NCBI RefSeq assembly: GCF_001908275.1
Contig: NZ_CP018620.1
Span: 6,386,001-6,450,000 of the forward strand
Direction: 5' to 3'
Origin: Paenibacillus xylanexedens
GTDB lineage: Bacteria > Bacillota > Bacilli > Paenibacillales > Paenibacillaceae
Length of the DNA stretch: 64,000 nucleotides
A program made the translations under genes and the position numbers. Shown here piece by piece: positions 26,753-35,709 of this stretch; position 1 is the first letter of the stretch, and each line of letters opens with the position of its first letter. The notes below the pieces were generated by a model, which saw only the letters and a list, made by a program, of their open reading frames with translations, was not told the origin of the DNA and searched no databases.

Positions 26753-28396
26753 TTAGGGCTGAATGCGAACATCGTTAAAGAGTGGATAACCCAATGAATC
26801 AAACTTGATGCCTTCGACCTTTTTGGATGCTGCGACAGTATAAGGGAATACATAGGTCGGCAGAATTACCGCTTGCTCAATCAGGTATTGTTGGATCTGA
26901 TTGTAGATCTCGACACGTTTATCCGCGTCACTCTCAACCGCTCCCTGCTCTAACAGTTCATCGATCTTTGGATCAGACAAACCGGATAATGTGGGACGCT
27001 CGCCCTCTGCACTCGTATGGTAGAAAGCGTACAAGGCATTGGGATCAGAATTGACCTGACTGTTGCCATAGAGATCATAATCCCAGTTCTGATAGATGAC
27101 TGTTGCGATATCTTTTGTAATCTCGACTTCAACGGCAATGCCAACCTGTTTCAACTGTTGTTGGATAATGGCGGCAATGTCATTGCGTTTCTCCCGATTG
27201 GGCGAACCATCGACATAACGCAGGGTCAGTTTCTGGCCGTCTTTGGCACGAATACCGTCAGCGCCTTTCACCCAGCCTTGTTCATCGAGCAGCTGATTGG
27301 CTTTGTTGATGTCCGGGTTAATGCTACCTTCCAGCGATGCATTATAACCCAGGATTCCAGGAGACAGTGCGGACCACGCTCGTTCGTAGTTGCCCAGATA
27401 CAATGTTTTGACAATCGATTCCACATCTACAGCGGATTGTATTGCCTGCCTTACTTTCACATCATCCCAAGGCGCTTTACGCAGATTGAAAAAGAGTGTG
27501 TACGGCAGTCCAACCGTATTGGCCTGTAGCAATTGCTGGTTCGGATCGTTTTTCAATGCAGCGATATTCTGCGGTGGAACCGTCTCGGCAGCGAGTACCT
27601 GACTACTCTGTACACTTCCGATACGCGTTGCTTCTTCCGGTACAATCTTGAATGTGATCGTATCCACATGGGGCGCGGCTTTATTTTCAACCGTCTCAGG
27701 TCCCCAATTGTAATCCTTGTTTTTGGCAACGACGATATCCGCATTTTCATCCCATTTCACAAAGGTATACGGACCTGTGCCCACCGGATTTTTACCTAGC
27801 TGGTCACCATATTTTTGGGCAGCTGTAGGGGATACGATCCCCAGAAGTGCCTGGCTCAAGTTACCGAGAAAGGCTTGCGATGGTGATTCCAGATTTACCT
27901 TGATGGTATATTCATCAATGACTTCGGAGGAGCTATACGGTCTAATCAGGGCCAGAGAATTGGCAGCTTTGGTGGCCGGATCAATCACCCGGTCCAGATT
28001 GTATTTCACGGCTTCCGCATTAAACGGTGTGCCATCGTGGAATTTCACGCCTTCACGCAGCTTGAACGTATAACTCTTGCCATCCTCGGATACGCTCCAT
28101 TCCGTGGCGAGCCAAGGTTTGATGGAACCGTCCGGCAACTGTACTACCAGATTGTCGTAGATCGTCCGGATGGCGCGTACCGTTACGGCAAGCCCACTAC
28201 GATGAGGGTCAAGCGTATCCGGTGAAGTGGCAAGTGCAAAAGTCAGGTTGCCTCCTTCGGCTTGCCCGGCCTGCCCCCCACCTGATGCCTGTGCCGTACT
28301 GTTCGTGCTGCCTCCCGTCGCTCCGCAACCGGATAATACCATCACCAATACTGCTGCCAATGCCATATATTTCATCCATGAGATAGACCTGTTCAT
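26753..28396 (-). CDS. Peptide-type ABC transporter substrate-binding lipoprotein
   Basis: 547 residues. Lipoprotein signal (LVMVLSGC), Gly/Gln-rich linker, then an SBP_bac_5 domain: SPDTLDPHRSGLAVTVRAIR, KLREGVKFHDGTPFNAEAVK, NPVGTGPYTFVKWDE and LRYVDGSPNREKRNDIAAI. It captures the solute for the DppBC-like permeases downstream. Its stop codon directly abuts an interspersed repeat. The promoter region shares the motif TCCTATGAGTT with that of the monooxygenase gene 28569-29912, so both may answer to one regulator. Confidence 0.92.
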   Translation of the reverse strand: MNRSISWMKYMALAAVLVMVLSGCGATGGSTNSTAQASGGGQAGQAEGGNLTFALATSPDTLDPHRSGLAVTVRAIRTIYDNLVVQLPDGSIKPWLATEWSVSEDGKSYTFKLREGVKFHDGTPFNAEAVKYNLDRVIDPATKAANSLALIRPYSSSEVIDEYTIKVNLESPSQAFLGNLSQALLGIVSPTAAQKYGDQLGKNPVGTGPYTFVKWDENADIVVAKNKDYNWGPETVENKAAPHVDTITFKIVPEEATRIGSVQSSQVLAAETVPPQNIAALKNDPNQQLLQANTVGLPYTLFFNLRKAPWDDVKVRQAIQSAVDVESIVKTLYLGNYERAWSALSPGILGYNASLEGSINPDINKANQLLDEQGWVKGADGIRAKDGQKLTLRYVDGSPNREKRNDIAAIIQQQLKQVGIAVEVEITKDIATVIYQNWDYDLYGNSQVNSDPNALYAFYHTSAEGERPTLSGLSDPKIDELLEQGAVESDADKRVEIYNQIQQYLIEQAVILPTYVFPYTVAASKKVEGIKFDSLGYPLFNDVRIQP

Positions 28397-28446
28397 ATCG
28401 CTTCCCCCTCTGTGTATACAGGTGTCATTAAATTAATGTTTATACC

Positions 28447-28482
28447 AATACTCTATATATCCTATGAGTTAAGTCGGTTTTA
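28447..28482. promoter_or_regulatory. Shared upstream motif, copy 1
   Basis: ATATCCTATGAGTTAAGTCG followed by GTTTTAA, 50-85 bp before the binding-protein gene. The core TCCTATGAGTT recurs at 30007-30017. ACTC and GAGT flank it as a weak dyad. Candidate regulator site (CymR-, CysL- or AscR-like). Confidence 0.4.
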
Positions 28483-28568
28483 AAACAGTACGAAACGTAG
28501 TAATTGATTTTATTACCGGTTGGAGAAAACAGCCAGACAAAATCAGATGCTCGTTCGCTCCCTATCCG

Positions 28569-29912
28569 TTATGCCAAATCAGATACAACTTGCTTCTTCG
28601 CAGCCGTATAACGGTTAACCGGAATTTGCACGCCAAGGTTACCTCGCAATGTATCGTGTTCATAGTCCGTACGATACAAACCGCGTTCTTGCAGAATCGG
28701 AACAACCAGTTCCACAAAATCAGACAATCCACTTGGCAGCTCCGAAGCAATAATGAAACCATCCGCCGCTTCCGTCTCGAACCATTCCTGAATCTTGTCA
28801 GCAACCTGCTCCGGTGTGCCCAGGAATTTGCTACGCGGTGTTGCTGCCCGCAGAGCCACTTCACGCAACGTCAATCCTTGCTCTTTGGCATCCTTCTTGA
28901 TCTTGTCGGTTCCACTGCGGAAGCTGTTGCTTCCAATGCCATTCAGCTCCGGGAACGGTTCATCCAGCGGATATTGGGAGAAATCATGGTGTTCGAAGAA
29001 ACGTCCCAGGTAATCCAGCGCTTTATCAATGGTAACCAGACTTGCGATCTCCTGATATTTCTGTTCAGCTTCCTCTTCCGTCCGTCCAACAATAGGATTG
29101 ATGCCTGGCAGAATAACAATATCCTGTGCAGAACGTCCATAGGAAGCCGCTCGTGTTTTCACATCCTTATAAAATGCCTGTGCATCTTCAATCGTATCGT
29201 GTCCAGTAAAGACAGCATCCGCTTCTTGCGCCGCCAGCGTTTTGCCATCTTCCGATGAACCTGCCTGGAAAATCACCGGCTGTCCTTGCCGTGAACGGGC
29301 AATATTGAGCGGACCTTGTACGGAGAAAAACTCTCCTTCATGATTAAGCGTGTGCAGCTTGGATGGATCGAAGAAGACACCGCTCTCTTTGTCTCTCACA
29401 AAGGCATCATCTTCCCAAGAGTCCCACAACCCTTTGGTTACCTGTAAATATTCCGCGGCAATGCGATAACGTTCCGGATGCGAAGGGTGACTGCTCTTGC
29501 TATAGTTCTTCGCTGTACCTTCCAGCGGAGAAGTCACGACGTTCCAGCCTGCACGGCCATCACTGATCTGATCGAGGGAACCGAACTGTCTGGCTACGGT
29601 GAACGGATCACTATAGGATGTCGAGAGGGTGCCTACCAGTCCAATATGTGAAGTAACGGCAGCCAAAGCGGAGAGGATACTGATTGGTTCGAAGCGATTG
29701 AGGAAATGCGGAATGGATTTCTCGGTAATATACAGACCGTCTGCGATAAAGACCAGATCGAACTTGCCTTCCTCCGCTTTCAGTGCCTGACGTTTGTAGA
29801 ATCCAAAGTTAACGCTGGCATCCGACAGAACCTCCGGGTGTCTCCATGTGGTGTTGCTTCCTCCAACCCCATGAATAATGGCTCCAAATTTCAAACTGCG
29901 TTTCGCTGTCAT
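28569..29912 (-). CDS. NtaA/SnaA-type FMN-dependent monooxygenase, CmoJ-like
   Basis: 447 residues from the ATG at 29912 (a GTG two codons earlier is possible). LLM-class NtaA/DszA group: [40 protein letters not shown], [20 protein letters not shown] and [15 protein letters not shown]. In B. subtilis CmoJ (YtnJ) oxidises N-acetylated S-substituted cysteines in sulfur salvage. The redoxin gene 30235-30513 is just upstream on the same strand, matching the ytnI-ytnJ pair. Needs FMNH2, plausibly from the SsuE-like protein in this cluster. Confidence 0.87.
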   Translation of the reverse strand: MTAKRSLKFGAIIHGVGGSNTTWRHPEVLSDASVNFGFYKRQALKAEEGKFDLVFIADGLYITEKSIPHFLNRFEPISILSALAAVTSHIGLVGTLSTSYSDPFTVARQFGSLDQISDGRAGWNVVTSPLEGTAKNYSKSSHPSHPERYRIAAEYLQVTKGLWDSWEDDAFVRDKESGVFFDPSKLHTLNHEGEFFSVQGPLNIARSRQGQPVIFQAGSSEDGKTLAAQEADAVFTGHDTIEDAQAFYKDVKTRAASYGRSAQDIVILPGINPIVGRTEEEAEQKYQEIASLVTIDKALDYLGRFFEHHDFSQYPLDEPFPELNGIGSNSFRSGTDKIKKDAKEQGLTLREVALRAATPRSKFLGTPEQVADKIQEWFETEAADGFIIASELPSGLSDFVELVVPILQERGLYRTDYEHDTLRGNLGVQIPVNRYTAAKKQVVSDLA

Positions 29913-29997
29913 ATGCACTCCGCCTTCCTTGGATTAGAATCTTCAAAAGAATGATCAAGGGCCAACTGAACTGATTACGTATGCAAAATAACTTAAA

Positions 29998-30033
29998 AGT
30001 TAACTATTCCTATGAGTTTGGTTTGTTTTAATT
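29998..30033. promoter_or_regulatory. Shared upstream motif, copy 2
   Basis: AACTATTCCTATGAGTTTGG followed by TTTGTTTTAA, about 90 bp before the monooxygenase gene. It shares TCCTATGAGTT and the downstream GTTTTAA with copy 1, and has the dyad AACT-N9-AGTT. Confidence 0.4.
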
Positions 30034-30106
30034 TCACAAATCTTATCACTGCCCCGTAAAAGGGTCAACAGCGTGACTAATAGATTTTTTCTATATGAAC
30101 ATTGAA

Positions 30107-30197
30107 GATGTAAATAAGACCATTTACATCCCAAGAGAGCTATAACTTATGAACGTTCCAGCTGCTGTACAAATGCGATCGTGCATCATACAACAGC
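30107..30197. other. Two inverted repeats in the 322-bp gap between redoxin and monooxygenase genes
   Basis: GATGTAAAT / ATTTACATC (30107-30130) is a perfect 9-bp inverted repeat. A larger one spans 30152-30197 (GTTCCAGCTGCTGTA / TACAACAGCCGGAAC); in minus-strand RNA its two mismatches become G-U pairs, so it folds better as minus-strand RNA. No T-run follows. It could be an attenuating or processing hairpin after the redoxin gene. Nothing else is seen in this gap. Confidence 0.4.
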
Positions 30198-30234
30198 CGG
30201 AACGGCTTGCTTCAAAGGTATATATCCACTCCCG

Positions 30235-30513
30235 TTAGACTGCTGCCGCTTCGTCCGCTCGTGCCAGAAGTTCCGCCAGCTTCTCCAGATCAGGTTCCAG
30301 CAAGGCTTCAAACTTGCCGTCCCCTCCCACTTCAATAACGGGTACATGCCGAATGCCATATTTTGCTTCAAGCACATCACGCAGCACGTCATTGCCCTGC
30401 ACTTCAATGTTCTCAAAAGGCTGGTTTCGCTCTGTCAGAAATGCTTTCACTTCCCCGCAGAAATGACAGCCTGTTTTGCTCCACAGCACGACTTTTTTGG
30501 TTGATGATGACAT
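30235..30513 (-). CDS. Glutaredoxin-family protein, CmoI/YtnI-like
   Basis: 92 residues from the ATG at 30513, seven bases after AGGAGG; the ATG at 30519 is too close to that site. Thioredoxin fold with active site SKTGCHFCGEVK, the cis-Pro in RHVPVIEVGG, and an acidic/Ala-rich C-terminus. In B. subtilis the equivalent redoxin is encoded beside the NtaA-type monooxygenase in the S-alkylcysteine salvage operon, and the same order is found here. Likely role: thiol reduction during release of N-acetylcysteine (inference). Confidence 0.85.
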   Translation of the reverse strand: MSSSTKKVVLWSKTGCHFCGEVKAFLTERNQPFENIEVQGNDVLRDVLEAKYGIRHVPVIEVGGDGKFEALLEPDLEKLAELLARADEAAAV

Positions 30514-30866
30514 CGACATACCTCCTGATTAGTTTTAAGATCAAGATCTGGGCGATTGAATATGAACGCCCTAGACCTTCAATTCCCATCTGTTAAATAA
30601 GAATTATGGCTCTAAATGTACTCCTGTGCCCTTCCTGCGTCAATGGATCTGCTAATAGAATAAACCTATAACCAAATAGAAAGATTAAATTATAAATTTG
30701 AAAGATCGCTTATTTTACAGGAATTAATCGCTATTGCTTCAGTAGTCTAGCTACCAACTCATATGTAATATTCGGATGCGGAATGAATCAGAGCGATTAA
30801 ACAGGACACCGCTACATTTTCCATTCCGCATCATGCTGCTGATTCGCATAAACAGATCGCCTGACA
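30514..30866. other. Intergenic gap of 353 bp
   Basis: Holds the likely promoter of the redoxin gene, including ATAGAATAAACCTAT at 30655-30669, a LysR-type ATAG-N7-CTAT dyad. It also holds a perfect 11-bp inverted repeat GATGCGGAATG / CATTCCGCATC (30775-30785 and 30822-30832) downstream of the glycosylation operon, without a T-run. No coding sequence seen. Confidence 0.5.
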
Positions 30867-32594
30867 TTACAGATCTGGGTTCAAGAGCTGAGGTGGGGCG
30901 ATAATGGGCCAGCCTTCTTCCATCGAATTCAGTTGGTCCGCAGACACGCTGATAATATGCCCAGAATGTACACCCCAACGTTCTGCCGCATAGACCGATA
31001 CAAATCGTCTCCGCTTGTCTCCGCTGATCTGATATCGAATCTCGGGTGCGTCCACTGCGGCAACAATACTTCCTTCTGCCCAACCATGGTGAGAACCATG
31101 AACCGCTGTCGTATGCACCTGTTGTGATTCCCTCGGCCATCCTTGCACGTCCCCCGCTGATATCAGTGCTTCTTCGGCAGGAATGGCGAGCAGGTCCGGT
31201 TTGGCAACCTGAACAGGAGATATTCCACGCGGTACAGGGATATTCAGCTTCCGCCGCCGACCGCCGGTTAAAGTATAGACATCTCCTTTGGCATCGGACA
31301 GGAACGAACCTTCCGGGTAGAAGTCATAACTGTGTCTGAAATGTAATGCTGGATCTTGGCTGCCCTGCGTTGAGATTCGCTGACGCGGATCCATTGGGTT
31401 TGTATCACCCTCCTCTTGTTGACCGGATGGGGTACCAGAGGTTTGTTGTCTAGCCAAGCGGGAGGTTTCGGCAACCAGCGCATGAGGATCTCCCCACTTT
31501 TGGCTATAAAACTGCTCGTTATCCTTATTCACTACAGCAAAGTCTTGCTCACCCAAGGCTTTCATACTGACACTTCCAAAGTGGTGGATAAAAGCATCCC
31601 CGGCTACCGCAAGCTGGTATCCTGCCAGCTTCACCCGGATGATCCAGTCATCATCTTCGAAATTGCCCACCGCGTACCCTTCGTCCAGATAACCTACCCG
31701 TTCCAGCAGCTCCCGTGAGAACAGCCAGCAGAATCCGACCAAGCGATCGGTTATTCGATGTTTGTCTGCATCCGGACGATTATGTGTGGCGGCAAAAGAC
31801 CACATCTCTTCTACCTCACGGTACGGAACCTGAATCTGCTGATCCCCGCCAATATAGTTGGTCACCGGACCCACCACACCAATCTTCGGATCACTGGCAA
31901 GACAAGTCATCATGTTATCCAGCCAGCCCGGAGTAACGAGCGTATCGTTGTTCAGCACGATGATATGTCGTCCTCTCGCCATCATCAGCCCATGATTGAC
32001 ACCTCCAGCAAACCCCCGGTTCTTATCCAGGGCAGCCACCCTCACCATGCCGCCTTTGCGGAGCATCGCCTCGGCAGTTCCATCCTTGGAGGCATTATCC
32101 ACGACAATGATTTCGAAGGGGGCAGGGGTATGCTTTTCGATACTGGACACACATTTCAGCACATACTCCCGCTGATTGTACGTGGGGATAATGATGCTGA
32201 CCCCTTCAAAAACAAGACCAAACGAGCTCTGTCCCTGGCGGATACCTTCGTTGTATCCTCTGGTATACCCCTGTTTGTAGAGCCTGGCGCCTTTGGCTGT
32301 GCGCCTGCTTTTGCCTTTACGTCTGGATTTCCGTATTGAGCGACGACCTGCTGCATGCAGGACTGCCATGTCAGGTCGCGAGAGATCGTGCTGTGTGGCA
32401 CGGCGGGCCGCTTTTTTTTCGCTGCTTATGCTGCCATTCCTGTTGTTTTCACTGCGGCTGTTGTCACTGTGAGTGCTGATATTTGGAGTGATGTTGTGAT
32501 GACTGTGACCTTTTCGACGGACAACATTTCGAGCATTAACCTTGTTGTTACGACCATGACGTCCTTCCCCGCGATGTTGATCGGGTGTGTTCAT
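30867..32594 (-). CDS. GT2 glycosyltransferase with basic N-terminus, Gly/aromatic motif and C-terminal repeat domain
   Basis: 575 residues from the ATG at 32594 (GGAGG seven bases before). Residues about 1-105: Arg/Lys/Asn/Ser-rich. Then YKQGYTRGYNEGIRQGQ, the Gly/aromatic motif shared with neighbours. Residues about 125-385: GT-A domain with SIIIPTYNQREYV, VDNASKDGT, the NND metal site, GPVTNYIGG and EDDDW. Residues about 420-575: two copies of a wall-type motif, GSFLSDAKGDVYTLTGGRRR and GSIVAAVDAPEIRYQISGDK, with FVSVYAAERWGVHSG. That C-terminal unit resembles repeats of secreted Actinobacteria/Firmicute proteins (V-x-G-K-R-R-H-V type). Paralogue of 34936-35709. Last gene of the operon. 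Confidence 0.88.
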   Translation of the reverse strand: MNTPDQHRGEGRHGRNNKVNARNVVRRKGHSHHNITPNISTHSDNSRSENNRNGSISSEKKAARRATQHDLSRPDMAVLHAAGRRSIRKSRRKGKSRRTAKGARLYKQGYTRGYNEGIRQGQSSFGLVFEGVSIIIPTYNQREYVLKCVSSIEKHTPAPFEIIVVDNASKDGTAEAMLRKGGMVRVAALDKNRGFAGGVNHGLMMARGRHIIVLNNDTLVTPGWLDNMMTCLASDPKIGVVGPVTNYIGGDQQIQVPYREVEEMWSFAATHNRPDADKHRITDRLVGFCWLFSRELLERVGYLDEGYAVGNFEDDDWIIRVKLAGYQLAVAGDAFIHHFGSVSMKALGEQDFAVVNKDNEQFYSQKWGDPHALVAETSRLARQQTSGTPSGQQEEGDTNPMDPRQRISTQGSQDPALHFRHSYDFYPEGSFLSDAKGDVYTLTGGRRRKLNIPVPRGISPVQVAKPDLLAIPAEEALISAGDVQGWPRESQQVHTTAVHGSHHGWAEGSIVAAVDAPEIRYQISGDKRRRFVSVYAAERWGVHSGHIISVSADQLNSMEEGWPIIAPPQLLNPDL

Positions 32595-32660
32595 GTTGCT
32601 CCCTCCATTTCCACTTGTCCGTGAGGCCAACACGCACATAACCAGCCCCCGGACGGTCCA

Positions 32661-34079
32661 CTAGAGTTGAAGCTCTCCTGTTACCAGTTTGTCAGCCAAA
32701 TGTCCAAAATCCAGAGCGACCTTGCCGAGTTCACCTGCAATTCGCCGACACAGAATGACCGCCGGAATTCCCGCCGCCACCAACGCGATATCAAAAGCAT
32801 GTTCTGCGGTTTGCTGCATCACCTTTGGAATATCCATGACTCCCGCCACAGAACCAATAATGCCTGTGACATGAATCCCCCGGTTATGCAGCAGTGCCGC
32901 AAGCTCTGGTGCCTGGCTGCCTATGAGCAGAACCCGCCGTCCTTGTAGCAAGGGCAACACCAGGCCGGACTGATGCAGACTGTAATTGATCGTGGAACTG
33001 GTCAATTTCAGCCGAGACCAGTCGATCCCGAAGTGGCGCAATACCGGGAATAACAACCCCTGGAATGTCGGTGCCCGTGAGATCGGCACGCCAACCCAGT
33101 CGGCGGCCTGTATGGCTTCCGCAAGCATCGCGCGGATGTCTGGCGTTGAGCATGGCACCCCTGCATAGGGCAGAAACGGTGCCAGCTCCTGCACTTCCTG
33201 GCCTGGCAGCACCGTATCGGCTGCCAGCGTGAGCAGTTCGCCATCTCCGAGGCGAACGACAGACAAGGGGCGCTGCGCATCCAGCGCCGCCGTGATGTGT
33301 CCAGCCATCTCATGAGGGCTGGACAGCCGGGCCAGGCTGGGCGCATATTGGCGGAATCCCGCCGCGATCAGATCTGCCGCCGCCACGGCAGGCAGAATGT
33401 GATCCGGCGGGATGTGCTGCGCCACCAGCGCCTCCCCGCCGGCGAATACGCCGTCGCGGTAGCCCTCGGCGTAGCCGCCGGGCACGGCCTCCGCCTGCAC
33501 TGCGTGCTCCGCGGGCGGAGGCGGCAAACCCTTCGCGCTGCCCGCCTTCGCGCCGGCAGCGCCTCCCCGCCCCGCGGGGGCGACACCCTTCGGGTGTGTC
33601 GCCTGGCGCGGGGCGGGGCCAGCACCGCTGGCAGGCATCGCCTGTGGCGTGCTGGCTTGCGGTGCTGGCAAGGGCGCACGGCGCATCGCCGTGCGCTGCT
33701 TGGCGCGGGCAGCGGCACGCCGGCCCCGCGCTGATGCCGGCCTGCGCCCAGCAGTGGCCTGGCGCAGGCCGGCTTTGCCTTTGCCGGTGCGGCTGGCTCT
33801 TGCCGCTCTGCTCGCACTCGCAGAGCCAGCTTTGCCTGCTCTGCCAACAACACTGCCTGTGCTGCTAGCTTTCCTTGCAGCAGCCTTATGCGCTGCGCCG
33901 GCAGATGTACCCGCTTTGGTCGGGGTACTACGTTTCCCTGACTTCACACCTTTGACTCCAGCAGACCCTGTACCTGCTGCTGCCGGAGTGCCACTGCCCA
34001 TAAATACAGCCGGGTGGATGCCCCGGGGCTTACCCGACACGGAGGCCTTAGCGGCCCCGGTGCGTGTCACTACTCTCAC
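32661..34079 (-). CDS. GT-D-fold glycosyltransferase with histone-like N-terminal half
   Basis: 472 residues from a GTG at 34079, six bases after AAAGGAGGG. Residues about 1-195 are almost only Ala, Gly, Lys, Arg, Ser, Thr and Pro, like a histone H1 tail. Then GGYAEGYRDGVFAGG, the Gly/aromatic motif of this system. Residues about 245-472 form a DUF1792/GT-D domain with the hallmark VRLGDGELL and the Rossmann-like LLQGRRVLLIGSQAPELAAL. DNA at 33400-33900 is strikingly G+C-rich compared with all neighbours. Enzymes of this fold transfer glucose in Ser-rich adhesin glycosylation (GalT1/DUF1792), so modification of a Ser/Thr-rich spore protein is plausible. Confidence 0.85.
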   Translation of the reverse strand: MRVVTRTGAAKASVSGKPRGIHPAVFMGSGTPAAAGTGSAGVKGVKSGKRSTPTKAGTSAGAAHKAAARKASSTGSVVGRAGKAGSASASRAARASRTGKGKAGLRQATAGRRPASARGRRAAARAKQRTAMRRAPLPAPQASTPQAMPASGAGPAPRQATHPKGVAPAGRGGAAGAKAGSAKGLPPPPAEHAVQAEAVPGGYAEGYRDGVFAGGEALVAQHIPPDHILPAVAAADLIAAGFRQYAPSLARLSSPHEMAGHITAALDAQRPLSVVRLGDGELLTLAADTVLPGQEVQELAPFLPYAGVPCSTPDIRAMLAEAIQAADWVGVPISRAPTFQGLLFPVLRHFGIDWSRLKLTSSTINYSLHQSGLVLPLLQGRRVLLIGSQAPELAALLHNRGIHVTGIIGSVAGVMDIPKVMQQTAEHAFDIALVAAGIPAVILCRRIAGELGKVALDFGHLADKLVTGELQL

Positions 34080-34207
34080 GCCATTCCCTCCTTTGGCATG
34101 CACGAGGATTGTCGCTGCGCAAAGCGCCGGAGCATCCTTCCAGCTCCGGCGCAGAGTGTTCTGCTCCCATGGGGCACCGCACAGCGGCAGCATCAGTCGC
34201 ATATATT

Positions 34208-34939
34208 TTAGGGCAATTGTCCTTTCATACGGACAGCTGCTTCCTGGAGCGATTCAAATGTACCTGCATCACTCCAGTATTTCTGCAAAATGTCGTATTC
34301 CAGTCCGCCAGCAGACGCGTAGTGATTATTCACATCCGTAATTTCAAGTTCTCCACGCGCAGACGGCGCAATGTTGCGAATCAGGTTAAATACATGATCG
34401 TCATACATGTATATGCCCGTCACACAATAAGAGGTTTTCGGCTGGCTTGGCTTCTCCTCAATATACGAGATTCGCTCTGGATGCTTTGGATCAAAAACAG
34501 GCACCCCGTAACGTCGAGCATCATCCACCTCTTTGAGCAGAACTCGCGCTGTACCAGCAGGTTGCTGCATGTAACGGTCCACATAAGGCTTCAGATCATC
34601 GCTGAAGAGATTATCTCCGAGAAGCACAACGAATTTTTCGCCAGGAAGAATAAAAGTGGTCGCCAGATCCAACGCTTCCGCAATCCCGCCTGCCTTTTCC
34701 TGAATGCGATAAGTCAACTTCACGCCATGATCTGCTCCGCCACCAAGATACTCTGTATATAACCCGGCGGAATGTTTGTTGATCACAATCAATAGTTCAT
34801 CAATGCCTGCCTGGCGGAGCCTGTCGATGCCATACATAATCATCGGATGTTTACCGACTGGAAGCAGATGTTTGTTAATGAGCCGGGTCAGCGGATACAG
34901 TCTAGTTCCTGTTCCGCCGGCAAGAATTACACCTTTCAT
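34208..34939 (-). CDS. Sugar-1-phosphate nucleotidyltransferase (RmlA-like)
   Basis: 243 residues. NTP-transferase core: GVILAGGTGTRLYPLT, NKHLLPVGKHPM, LGDNLFSDDL and the EEKPSQP segment. It is about 45 residues shorter than RmlA and lacks the C-terminal end, like the compact spore- and wall-associated forms (SpsI-like). Likely makes dTDP-glucose or a related donor for the adjacent glycosyltransferases. Overlaps the upstream GT2 gene by 4 bp (ATGA), so the two are translationally coupled. Confidence 0.88.
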   Translation of the reverse strand: MKGVILAGGTGTRLYPLTRLINKHLLPVGKHPMIMYGIDRLRQAGIDELLIVINKHSAGLYTEYLGGGADHGVKLTYRIQEKAGGIAEALDLATTFILPGEKFVVLLGDNLFSDDLKPYVDRYMQQPAGTARVLLKEVDDARRYGVPVFDPKHPERISYIEEKPSQPKTSYCVTGIYMYDDHVFNLIRNIAPSARGELEITDVNNHYASAGGLEYDILQKYWSDAGTFESLQEAAVRMKGQLP

Positions 34940-35709
34940 TCCACGTTCCCTCCTTCATCGGATATGTCCATATATTCAAGCGGATCGACATGCCATTTGC
35001 TCATAAAAATCGAACGATTACGCTCAAGCAGCTGTTTCCACGCTACCGGATCTGTCTTCTGGAAGCTGGCACTTCCCTGATGATGCACGAGAACATCTCC
35101 ACATACCAGCAGGCGGTATCCCTGCAATCTTGCTCTATAACAATAATCGTCATCCTCATAGTGTCCCGGAGAATATGCCTCATCAAGCAGTCCAACCGAT
35201 TCCACGACATCTCGTTTCATCAGCATGCACAGACCGACGATCCGGCGTACTTCCCTCCACCTTGAAGAATCCGCAACATTATTGGAATTGGCCAACTCCT
35301 GAAAATGTTCCATATCCCGAAACGCCAGTTCAATCTGCTGGATGCCGCTTGCATAATTCGTAACAGGACCCGTGATCCCAATACTTGCGTCACTGTACAG
35401 AGCCATTCGCAGGTTCTCCAGCCAACGGGGCGTGACCGTAACATCATTGTTCAACAGCAACAACTCATCCCCGCAAGCTGCACGAAGTCCAGCGTTACAC
35501 GCTGCCGGAAACCCCCGATTGTCCGGGAACCTTACAAATCGAATTCGCTCCAGCGCACAATATTCAGCCGTTCCATCCGTCGAACCGTTATCTACTACGA
35601 TAATTTCATATGACGCAGGATCGCCCGAGTATTGACGTATGGCATCGATGCAGGGCCTGATCAGATTCAGCCCATTGTAAGTTGGGATAATCATACTCGT
35701 CAGTGTCAT
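34936..35709 (-). CDS. GT2-family glycosyltransferase without extra domains
   Basis: 257 residues from the ATG at 35709, eight bases after AGGAGG. Rhamnosyltransferase-like GT-A fold: TSMIIPTYNGLNLIRPC, VVDNGSTDGTAEYC, the metal site NNDVTVTPRWLE, GPVTNYASG and YEDDDYCYRARLQGYRL. It matches the core of 30867-32594 closely but lacks basic tail and Gly/aromatic motif. Overlaps both neighbours by 4 bp. With the RmlA-like product it may add a deoxyhexose (inference). Confidence 0.9.
   Translation of the reverse strand: MTLTSMIIPTYNGLNLIRPCIDAIRQYSGDPASYEIIVVDNGSTDGTAEYCALERIRFVRFPDNRGFPAACNAGLRAACGDELLLLNNDVTVTPRWLENLRMALYSDASIGITGPVTNYASGIQQIELAFRDMEHFQELANSNNVADSSRWREVRRIVGLCMLMKRDVVESVGLLDEAYSPGHYEDDDYCYRARLQGYRLLVCGDVLVHHQGSASFQKTDPVAWKQLLERNRSIFMSKWHVDPLEYMDISDEGGNVE

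Noticed and set aside
33297..34341. Plus-strand frames of 145 and 230 codons opposite the GT-D gene
   Set aside because: High G+C keeps all frames open here; no ribosome site and no family resemblance, while the minus frame has a clear GT-D domain.
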